A DNA stretch of 5,705 bases from M269 sp964625615. Its GTDB lineage: Bacteria > Pseudomonadota > Gammaproteobacteria > Enterobacterales > Alteromonadaceae. Shown in pieces: positions 1-5,705 of this stretch. Each line of letters starts with the position of its first letter. Position 1 is the first letter of the stretch. A program made the position numbers and the translations under genes. The stretch covers positions 1 through 5,705 of the forward strand of contig CAZVDU010000213.1 in the NCBI GenBank assembly GCA_964625615.1, in the 5' to 3' direction. Below the pieces are notes generated by a model. That model had not been told where the DNA came from and searched no databases. It was given only the letters and a program-made list of their open reading frames with translations.

Positions 1-20
1 AACGGCCAATAGCGGACATT
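1..20. repeat. Half of a palindromic GCGGACATT element at the operon's 3' end
   Basis: GGCCAATAGCGGACATT (4-20) ends at the TAA stop of the large gene and overlaps it by two bases. It looks like the right arm of a hairpin whose left arm (expected AATGTCCGCTATTGGCC) would lie left of the window. I recall GCGGACATT-type palindromes as dispersed intergenic elements in proteobacteria. It could act as a terminator for the operon, but only one arm is visible. Confidence 0.4.
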
Positions 21-3000
21 AAACATATTCTTTTACCATGCTAAAATCTTTGTAGGCTGGTTCAGGAACGTTGTCATGAGGCCGATGTGTCCATGAATAT
101 GAATGATTTCTCTCCCCCCATATCATCCAGATTAAAGACATTTCATTATTTTCCATGAAACTATCTAAGAGTTCTTTTTTTAGATAGTACATTGAATGCC
201 TATCCTTATCCCCTTTTTCCCAGTAAGAAACATAGTGGCTAGCTTTATCCCCACTCTTAGTAAACAAATCAAATGATTGTGGTTGAGCAATTAACTCCAA
301 ATCAATAGCTAGGTTTTTCGTCAAAGACGGTGCATTACCAGCTTCACTATCAGTAACATTTTGCATTAAGCTGCATACTGGCATAATTGCCTTAAAAGTT
401 TTGTATTCTCGGTCTAATTCTTCGTACTCTTCATATTCTTCTAAGGTAACAATTGATAGACCTTCTTCATTCATAACAACATCTACCTTTGGTCTTTTAC
501 GAGTAACAGCCTTCTCATTTATAATAAATGAGAAGTCACAAGTATCCAGCCTAGGAAGTGCTGAACTCCAAGGTATTTCGCTAAAAAACGTTTGAGAAAA
601 ACTCGGCTTTTCAGGTAGCCAATCTCCACTAATATCGTGTTTGCTGAGAAACTCTAAAATTTCATCTTTTTCCCTTTTCGGTACAAGAAAACTACGAACA
701 AACATGAATGTTTCTCTTTTTAAGTTCTTACTTTCTTGATTAACGTATCCATCTAGTGCGACCCATGCTCCTTCTTCCTCGCCTATTTTCTGCAACTGTA
801 AATATGGTTCAATGTTAGGAAGGGCACCATCTCTTATCCAGTCGGTTGTATCCGCTTTATCGCTCGCCAAAAAATCTATATCTATGAGTTGCTTGGGAGC
901 GATAGGCTCTGAAAAACTTGGATCTATGTTTTGTGCATCAGATCTCCGCCAATTATCATTCTCATCCAAGATGCCTCTATCTTCGAGTAAACCGTGCATT
1001 TCATAGTAAGCAATCCAAGAATACTTCTTTCCATATCGGTCCGTTTTTAGTTTTTCGTTCGATCTACGCTCATATCCCTGCCAGTTTTGTATAGACTTTT
1101 CTACCTCTTCAAATTTTTCATGCGTCCACCCAAGCTGCTCTACTCGCCATTGTAATTGCGCTCGTACTTTTTGGTATTCTTTGTGATCATAGTTGTAATT
1201 GCCGCGGCCAGGAACTAATCGTCCAATTGTGTAATTTTCAAAATCCATTAAGAATGGTGATTGTTTTCTAACGTTAATTCTTTTTTGTCTATTCTTATCT
1301 TTCCATTTTTGAGGTAATAATCCATTGATCTTATGATGAAGCTTCCTACCTAAAATGGACTTGATAACGTTGCCGATACGATCACCTTCGTCATTACTGC
1401 CTTCTAAGTACTTCTCTCCCCAATCGTTTGCTCTGTCTGCAGAAAAAGGAGGTGATGCTCTTTTCAAATCGCTATCAGAAAAGAAATTAGGCTCATGATA
1501 CTGAGCTAATTCTATGATCCTCAACGCAAAGTCACGCATGTGATGATGGGTTGTGTAGTACTCGGCTCCTTCTTTAAATATTGCTTCAAATACATTACCG
1601 GCAAACCTAAACAACATGCTTTTAGTAAATGAGGGATTATTAGAAATTTTTATACTTAAAGACATTCCAACCCCATAGCTTGCCGCTAACATGCGCTCTG
1701 GGACATAGGGATCATTAATTTCAAGAGACTTTATTGTTTCATTAAATAGGAATTCCGGATCACCGATCCCGTACCAATACAAAGCTTTAGTTGTGGCATC
1801 ACGAAGTTGATAGTTGGTGCTTGTGAGTAACCACTTAATAGCCTTTGCTCTCAAACGATCTGATTCAGAACGATACTTAGTATTCTCTTTCCATGAGGTT
1901 TCGAGCAAAGATAGTTCGGGGATAAATCGATTCTTGTCTCTTCCTTGTTCATCACGCATCCACTCAGTCCAATTGAGATCTCTTTTGCTTATCGACATCT
2001 TTCGTAAAACAGAATCTAGGAAATCGGCATTTAATGGATGTTTGGGAGCACCTTTCGTAAGCCATAGCCTTGAGAAAACTTTACTTACTTTGTCAGTTTT
2101 TTCGTTTATTAGTGAAGCTAACTTATTTACTGTTTCATTATCTAAATGTTCTGCATTCAATTCTGACGCATGAAGCAAAGCCTTCTGTTTGTATGACTCT
2201 GGCACATTCTTCCATAATTGCTCGCCGTGCATCCTGCTCGGCACAAGCGCAACTAATGACTTGAATATGTCGTAAGCGAGAGAATGGCTATTTTCTCCAC
2301 CAAACGCAGACTGTACAAAGGGAGTACTGAACCATTTAAAACTTCTATCCTGCTGAACGTACTTTTTCAGCAAAGCATCAGCAATAATGTGACCACCCAA
2401 AGCGTCATAAACAGGCGTAATAACGTATTTCCCCGCTTGTGCAGGATTTCTGAATATAATGCCTTCTTGGGCAAACAAATTGATAATGCTCGCATTCCAA
2501 TTCCGTGGACTATCATTTATCAGATCCCTGTAGGTTAAATCATCAATTTCCCTGTCTTTACTCTCCCACAATGAAATTCCGAATTGATATATGGCATCCT
2601 TGAGTTCTTGAGAAGAGTAGCTAAAGTTTTTCATCGTTGCGATACGATTACAGGTGTTTTGAAGGTGTTCATCAAACAAATGGGCAAGAGATGCTGGAAA
2701 ATAGTCTACCTCAACAACATCCTCACGCTTAGGGTTTATGACATCACAGAAAATTCTTAAATTTAGAGGGTGACTTAAAAAGCCGGTTGGTATTTCTATA
2801 CTGCCTTCGCAGACAATTTTGTAGTACTCAAAATATTTATCAATCGCGTCGTACACATCTTCGCCAAATCCTTCACATTCAAACTCCCAAATATCATCGG
2901 GCAACGACTGCACAGCAAAAGTTTCTCTTGTTTCTGTTTCATGGTGTGACCAGTAAGGTCTTTTGTGTTCTCCCGTCCGTAAAGTGCATATAACCAGAAC

Positions 3001-4299
3001 ATTAGGATAGTTTTTAATTGTAGCTTGGATATAAGAGAGGACATCTTTCCATTCTTTTGGATTTTCAGCTTCATTTAATCCATCAATAACTAAAGGTAAA
3101 ATACATCTCGCCCTTTTTGCTGCGGCATCAAGAGATGCCAACATCTTATCCATGCTATCCAATGGAGTTCCATTGACTAAATATTGACGTGATAAATCGT
3201 GTTGGTTTTGTCCACGATGAAAATTGCGCCCATGTAATAAAATTCCCGCTGGTCTACTTTCTTGCGCAGAACTAAGTTCTGCTGCCATATGCGTTTTTCC
3301 ACCTCCTGCATCAGCAAGAACCGCCACCATGCCGACATCTAAGTATTCTTCCACCTCGTCAAATAAGCTTTGCGCGATACGCATGTCATCAAGTGCGTTA
3401 GTGACCTCTAACGCTATAGTCATATTTTGTTTTCGTAGTAATCTTGGTAAAGAAATCACATCTAAATCAATTAAAAATTTTCGGTTCGAAAGCCATTGCT
3501 GAATTACATCTATATCACCTTCCGACAATATTTTATGAAATTGAAGGAGCATTTCGGAGAATTCGGAACATGCTTCAACAAATAGCGTTTGAAGGCTGGC
3601 AAGTGTCGAGTCTGTACTTTTCCATACCCCAATAACAGAGGACGCTGAAGATAATCCTTGGCCCAATGCAACCATATCCTGCCAATAATCAGGCTCCCCC
3701 AGCATGCGCCTTATTGTTCTTTCAATATCTGTCTTTTGATGAACAGGATTGATCCATCTATCTTTTATTGGAGTTATAGATTCATCATGTCTGGCCTTTA
3801 AATCATCTGGTGTAATAACCAGTTCTCCAAAATAAGTACCTCTCAACATGAGAGCTGGGCCAGCCAGATTGTTCTCTATTTCTTCATCGGCCCATAAATG
3901 GAGAGAATAAGGATATTTTGAACCCAAGTCTTGGAACCATTTCTGGTCTGATTTACTCAGCGTATAAGGTGTCCATAGTACCCAGTCAGTTAGGTGTGCT
4001 AGGTGCTTTAAAGTTTTATCCAAAGAGGCGGTGATTTTGACTTTACTAGCAGCTGTTAAGCTTCCATCTCTCGTTATATCAAATTTCTTGCATTGCCATC
4101 CGTACCAGCGGGAAGCATCCCCTAAAGTTGGGCAGTCATTGCTTAAATTAAGGTGGAACTCGACGCCAGGTTGGTTTTTTAATGCGGTAAATTGACCGTA
4201 TTGAGCCCAATGTGCTCTAACTATACCTCTACATAAATTTTCAAAGTTTATCCGTGAATCACCTGGAAGACTTTCAAAAGAAGACCAATTTATAGACAA
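19..4299 (-). CDS. STAND-type NTPase with N-terminal PD-(D/E)XK-like nuclease and large C-terminal sensor-like region; candidate anti-phage effector
   Basis: This is a 1426-residue cytosolic protein with no signal or membrane segment. Residues 1-160 look like a PD-(D/E)XK nuclease domain: helix with E20, then PGVEFHL with E47 and, after a strand, YGWQCKKF with Q69-x-K71, followed by LTDWVLWT. Residues 320-520 are a NACHT-like NTPase. The Walker A is ADAGGGKT (329-336, with Ala for the usual first Gly), the Walker B is LVIDGLNE (403-410), a sensor-like strand VLVICTLR ends at R441, and the STAND motif HPLNLRIFC lies at 510-518. From about 600 to 1426 there is a long, largely helical region with LRDATTKALYWYG (832-844) and INDPYVPERMLAASYG (861-876), then a tryptophan-rich part and an acidic EEYEEYEE stretch (1287-1294). 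By analogy with Avs proteins it would sense an invader through the C-terminus, oligomerise and cut DNA. The start is TTG (4299) because the first in-frame ATG falls near residue 151, after the nuclease domain, and because a good ribosome site precedes the TTG. The gene is intact, with its TAA at 21-19. Gene and NTPase are sure; the nuclease is probable; the immune role is inferred. Confidence 0.92.
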   Translation of the reverse strand: MSINWSSFESLPGDSRINFENLCRGIVRAHWAQYGQFTALKNQPGVEFHLNLSNDCPTLGDASRWYGWQCKKFDITRDGSLTAASKVKITASLDKTLKHLAHLTDWVLWTPYTLSKSDQKWFQDLGSKYPYSLHLWADEEIENNLAGPALMLRGTYFGELVITPDDLKARHDESITPIKDRWINPVHQKTDIERTIRRMLGEPDYWQDMVALGQGLSSASSVIGVWKSTDSTLASLQTLFVEACSEFSEMLLQFHKILSEGDIDVIQQWLSNRKFLIDLDVISLPRLLRKQNMTIALEVTNALDDMRIAQSLFDEVEEYLDVGMVAVLADAGGGKTHMAAELSSAQESRPAGILLHGRNFHRGQNQHDLSRQYLVNGTPLDSMDKMLASLDAAAKRARCILPLVIDGLNEAENPKEWKDVLSYIQATIKNYPNVLVICTLRTGEHKRPYWSHHETETRETFAVQSLPDDIWEFECEGFGEDVYDAIDKYFEYYKIVCEGSIEIPTGFLSHPLNLRIFCDVINPKREDVVEVDYFPASLAHLFDEHLQNTCNRIATMKNFSYSSQELKDAIYQFGISLWESKDREIDDLTYRDLINDSPRNWNASIINLFAQEGIIFRNPAQAGKYVITPVYDALGGHIIADALLKKYVQQDRSFKWFSTPFVQSAFGGENSHSLAYDIFKSLVALVPSRMHGEQLWKNVPESYKQKALLHASELNAEHLDNETVNKLASLINEKTDKVSKVFSRLWLTKGAPKHPLNADFLDSVLRKMSISKRDLNWTEWMRDEQGRDKNRFIPELSLLETSWKENTKYRSESDRLRAKAIKWLLTSTNYQLRDATTKALYWYGIGDPEFLFNETIKSLEINDPYVPERMLAASYGVGMSLSIKISNNPSFTKSMLFRFAGNVFEAIFKEGAEYYTTHHHMRDFALRIIELAQYHEPNFFSDSDLKRASPPFSADRANDWGEKYLEGSNDEGDRIGNVIKSILGRKLHHKINGLLPQKWKDKNRQKRINVRKQSPFLMDFENYTIGRLVPGRGNYNYDHKEYQKVRAQLQWRVEQLGWTHEKFEEVEKSIQNWQGYERRSNEKLKTDRYGKKYSWIAYYEMHGLLEDRGILDENDNWRRSDAQNIDPSFSEPIAPKQLIDIDFLASDKADTTDWIRDGALPNIEPYLQLQKIGEEEGAWVALDGYVNQESKNLKRETFMFVRSFLVPKREKDEILEFLSKHDISGDWLPEKPSFSQTFFSEIPWSSALPRLDTCDFSFIINEKAVTRKRPKVDVVMNEEGLSIVTLEEYEEYEELDREYKTFKAIMPVCSLMQNVTDSEAGNAPSLTKNLAIDLELIAQPQSFDLFTKSGDKASHYVSYWEKGDKDRHSMYYLKKELLDSFMENNEMSLIWMIWGERNHSYSWTHRPHDNVPEPAYKDFSMVKEYV
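511..535. repeat. Perfect 11-bp inverted repeat with 3-nt loop inside the large gene
   Basis: CTTCTCATTTA (511-521), loop TAA (522-524), TAAATGAGAAG (525-535). The arms are perfectly complementary. It codes for about residues 1255-1263 (FSFIINEK) of the large protein and leaves the frame open. No T-tract follows on the minus strand, so it is not a typical terminator. Confidence 0.7.
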
Positions 4300-4301
4300 A
4301 A

Positions 4302-4703
4302 CTATTTTCCTCTCCCATATTCTTCATCTGGGTGGTCATGAGCACTGTATACTTCTACTTTAGCTCCTTGGTGAATTAGTAGTTTCAAAAATACAGATAT
4401 ATCACTCTCTTCCGTTCTAAGTACCAAGTTATTCCCTGCGGCTTCCAAAGATTTTTCATATCGGAACTGCTCTAATTCTTCTGGTGCAAAAATATAAAGA
4501 TTCTTTTCTCGCAAAACATTCATGACTTCATCAGAAAACCTTCGAGGTCGGTTTTCAAAACCACAATCGACCTTGTCACAAATTTGCTCTGTGATTTCAT
4601 CAATTAGGTCTTTTGTCTTTTCAGCTTCTTCAATATTCTCAAATTTCCCGACCATAACTAAGTTCATTGAGTGTTCTGATCCATATCCATTCCATATTTT
4701 CAT
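4302..4703 (-). CDS. Small conserved-looking protein of unknown function (133 aa), partner of the radical SAM enzyme
   Basis: I do not recognise a function for this 133-residue protein. It may belong to a domain-of-unknown-function family (DUF6375 is my tentative recollection, unverified). The N-terminus (KIWNGYGSEHSMNLVMVGKF, residues 2-20) looks like a family signature. It is followed by a helix at about 24-42 with alternating acidic and basic residues, and a second half reading strand (NNLVLRT, 91-97), helix (ESDISVFLKLLIHQG), strand (AKVEVYS). This could be a ferredoxin-like or similar small alpha/beta fold. The tail AHDHPDEEYGRGK carries H122, D123, H124 and three acidic residues, which could bind metal or be a modification site. 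There is no signal peptide, membrane segment or CxxC pair; its only cysteines are C42 and C47. It starts at ATG 4703 within the ATGA that ends the radical SAM gene, behind an AAGGA ribosome site. It is thus translationally coupled to the enzyme, which suggests that the two act together as substrate, adaptor or subunit. Confidence 0.9.
   Translation of the reverse strand: MKIWNGYGSEHSMNLVMVGKFENIEEAEKTKDLIDEITEQICDKVDCGFENRPRRFSDEVMNVLREKNLYIFAPEELEQFRYEKSLEAAGNNLVLRTEESDISVFLKLLIHQGAKVEVYSAHDHPDEEYGRGK
4309..4316 (-). promoter_or_regulatory. Ribosome binding site that decides the TTG start of the large gene
   Basis: GGGAGAGG sits in the last codons of the 133-aa gene, with 9 nt (including that gene's TAG stop) before TTG at 4299. 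Its strength and spacing are the main reason for accepting the TTG as the start codon. The rare start codon may lower output of a potentially toxic effector. Confidence 0.65.
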
Positions 4704-5656
4704 AAACGATTTCCTTCATTCTCTTCTCTCAAAACCTGTAAAGCACTCAAGATGTTTTTGTTCTCAATTAAAACGCCATCTTGAGCAAATGAATTCCTCT
4801 TGAGTATGCCGTTTGCGTCAATATGTGTGTATGCGCTTATCCCTGTTTCCTTTTCGAATGGCTCACAGACTAAAATCCCCTTAGTATGAGTTTCGCTTAT
4901 AGCCAACCTGACATTTCCTCGGTAGTTTTGTATCCATGTCTGCATATCAATTTCTGTACTTTTATCTATGCCAGTGCCTTTACCAACAGCCACTTCAGGT
5001 AGTAGTAGAAGCTCTGCTGCACCTAAATCATCAGCAATTTGAGCAACTTCATTTAGATCTCTTATGGTTACCGAGTTAACAACAAAGTTTATTCCGAACG
5101 GAGACACCTCTTTTAAGAGCCTAATTTTGTTTATTAAACTATCAAAAGAACGGCTTCGAATGCTTTCATATGTATATCCAACTCCATCCATACTTACGCG
5201 TACAAAATTTATTTTCCCTGACATTTTATTTATAAGAGCTTCATCTAGTCTATGCCCATGCGTTGTCATCGTAACTGCAAGGCTTGTTTCATCTGCTACA
5301 AATGAACATAGCTCAGAAAACTTTGGATATAACGTTGGCTCTCCTCCACCAAATCCGACGCCAATGCAGCCATTTAAATCAAGGGTATGTAACCAACTGG
5401 TTAGAAAATTAAAATCAAGGCTAGCTTTGTGTTTAGGGGCATAACAATGAGAGCATGAAAGATCACACGTATTCGTTAAAGCTATAGAAATTTGGCGGGG
5501 AGCCTTAGACCAAAGATTAGCAGGAATCTCAACTTCATCAATAAGTGCATTGACACCAGTTTTTCGATCAAAGAAATGTATGCCATCGGGGCCGAATCGA
5601 GATTTGTAACTACTTGCGTAAGTCGTAACTTTGTTGTTTGAGTGAATAGACTCCAT
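4700..5656 (-). CDS. Radical SAM enzyme with degenerate C-terminal (SPASM/twitch-like) region
   Basis: This is the first gene of the operon, 318 residues. The [4Fe-4S]/SAM motif is clear: C64-x3-C68-x2-C71 followed by Y72, then the SAM-binding GGGEP at 103-107, a TTHGH strand at 131-135 and VSMDGVG at 154-160. These are standard landmarks of a MoaA/SPASM-like partial TIM barrel that cleaves SAM to a 5'-deoxyadenosyl radical. Residues 1-55 form an N-terminal extension with FGPDGIHFFD and a further strand-rich stretch before the barrel. The tail (about 275-310; HIDANGILKRNSF, then a helix) resembles a SPASM/twitch domain. However, the position where a cluster cysteine is expected reads N288, and only C264 lies in the C-terminal half, so an auxiliary Fe-S cluster is unlikely. 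The substrate is unknown. The ATG at 5656 is preferred because the frame upstream, although open to the window edge, runs through a palindromic intergenic-type element. The gene ends in a 4-nt overlap with the next one. Radical SAM assignment is secure; pathway is not. Confidence 0.93.
   Translation of the reverse strand: MESIHSNNKVTTYASSYKSRFGPDGIHFFDRKTGVNALIDEVEIPANLWSKAPRQISIALTNTCDLSCSHCYAPKHKASLDFNFLTSWLHTLDLNGCIGVGFGGGEPTLYPKFSELCSFVADETSLAVTMTTHGHRLDEALINKMSGKINFVRVSMDGVGYTYESIRSRSFDSLINKIRLLKEVSPFGINFVVNSVTIRDLNEVAQIADDLGAAELLLLPEVAVGKGTGIDKSTEIDMQTWIQNYRGNVRLAISETHTKGILVCEPFEKETGISAYTHIDANGILKRNSFAQDGVLIENKNILSALQVLREENEGNRL
4711..4717 (-). promoter_or_regulatory. Ribosome binding site of the 133-aa gene
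   Basis: GAAGGAA lies in the last codons of the radical SAM gene, with the AAGGA core 8 nt before the ATG of the ATGA overlap. It supports that start and coupled translation. Confidence 0.65.
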
Positions 5657-5658
5657 AA

Positions 5659-5666
5659 CCTCTCTT
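5659..5666 (-). promoter_or_regulatory. Ribosome binding site of the radical SAM gene, closely spaced
   Basis: AAGAGAGG precedes the ATG with only TT between the GG and the start codon. That is shorter than the usual 5-9 nt, so initiation may be inefficient or the AAGAGA part may be what pairs. No alternative start codon lies within the next hundred residues, so this remains the best start visible in the window. Confidence 0.45.
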
Positions 5667-5672
5667 ACATTT

Positions 5673-5681
5673 ATAATATCA
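5673..5681 (-). promoter_or_regulatory. Candidate extended -10 promoter of the operon
   Basis: On the minus strand this reads TGATATTAT, a TGn extension followed by TATTAT (5 of 6 matches to TATAAT). No good -35 hexamer lies 16-18 nt upstream (TTTCGA at best), which fits an extended -10 promoter. Transcription would begin about 10 nt before the ATG, giving a very short leader. The upstream half of the promoter would lie in the palindromic element at the right edge. The operon could also be read from a promoter outside the window. Confidence 0.4.
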
Positions 5682-5705
5682 ACGTCCGCTTTGGGTCGAA
5701 AGCAG
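5681..5705. repeat. Palindromic GTCCGCTTT/AAAGC element upstream of the operon, cut by the window edge
   Basis: GCTTT (5688-5692), loop GGGTCG and AAAGC (5699-5703) form a 5-bp stem. It continues past one C-A mismatch into a C-G pair (5686 with 5705) and would probably extend beyond the edge. AACGTCCGCT at 5681-5690 is the inverted counterpart of AGCGGACATT at 11-20, with one change. It is probably a dispersed intergenic hairpin element, possibly a terminator of the gene upstream. Confidence 0.45.

Noticed and set aside
418..441. Short repeat coding EEYEEYEE near the C-terminus of the large protein, considered as a tandem repeat or phase-variable tract.
   Set aside because: The DNA units are not identical and there are too few copies for slippage; it is more simply an acidic protein stretch.
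1814..2173. Plus-strand open frame of 119 codons opposite the large gene.
   Set aside because: It is an antisense shadow of a well-supported coding region, with no recognisable motif or independent expression signal.
2796..3074. Minus-strand open frame of 92 codons inside the large gene.
   Set aside because: It overlaps the NTPase coding sequence in another frame, has no domain signal, and its composition is that of a shifted frame.
3266..3282. 7-bp inverted repeat GCAGAAC-TAA-GTTCTGC in the NTPase coding region.
   Set aside because: A few such short stems are expected by chance in a window of this length, and it has no terminator features.
5064..5444. Plus-strand open frame of 126 codons opposite the radical SAM gene.
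   Set aside because: The opposite strand carries the CxxxCxxC and GGGEP motifs, so this frame is a shadow.
4700..5656. Viperin (antiviral ddhNTP synthase) identity for the radical SAM enzyme.
   Set aside because: It shares the SAM-cluster spacing and GGEP but has a 60-residue N-terminal extension and a SPASM-like tail, and lacks the viperin-style sequence around the cluster that I would expect.
5657..5705. The radical SAM frame stays open upstream of the ATG to the window edge (about 16 codons), so the protein could be longer.
   Set aside because: The stretch contains a palindromic intergenic-type element and promoter-like sequence and has no start codon of its own. A start outside the window cannot be fully excluded.

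Overview
The window is almost entirely one compact minus-strand operon of three genes, read from right to left. In transcription order they are: a 318-residue radical SAM enzyme (5656-4700), a 133-residue protein of unknown function (4703-4302), and a 1426-residue protein (4299-19). The large protein joins a predicted PD-(D/E)XK-type nuclease domain to a NACHT-like STAND NTPase and a C-terminal region of about 800-900 residues. Gene 1 overlaps gene 2 by an ATGA, and gene 2 is separated from gene 3 by 2 nt. Gene 3 appears to start at TTG behind a good Shine-Dalgarno sequence inside the end of gene 2. No other gene is supported. There are no RNA genes, CRISPR arrays or insertion sequences, and no gene-free stretch longer than the two short edges.

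The DNA is AT-rich (roughly 40% GC by eye). Protein style, the extended -10 promoter and the GCGGAC-containing palindromic elements at both edges suggest a gammaproteobacterium, perhaps a marine or aquatic one (Vibrio, Shewanella, Pseudoalteromonas). That assignment is a weak inference. The 10-mer AGCGGACATT at 11-20 recurs, inverted and with one change, at 5681-5690. Both copies look like arms of intergenic hairpin elements cut by the window edges. The operon is therefore tightly bounded and looks like a self-contained cassette.

The likely interpretation is an immune-type (anti-phage) module. Nuclease-NTPase-sensor proteins of the STAND class, such as the Avs proteins, sense phage proteins, assemble with ATP and degrade DNA. 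The unusual part is the pairing with a radical SAM enzyme and a small conserved-looking partner, which is not part of any Avs system I can name. The radical SAM enzyme may modify the small protein, a nucleotide, or the STAND protein itself. The sequence cannot decide between these, and no function has been shown here.
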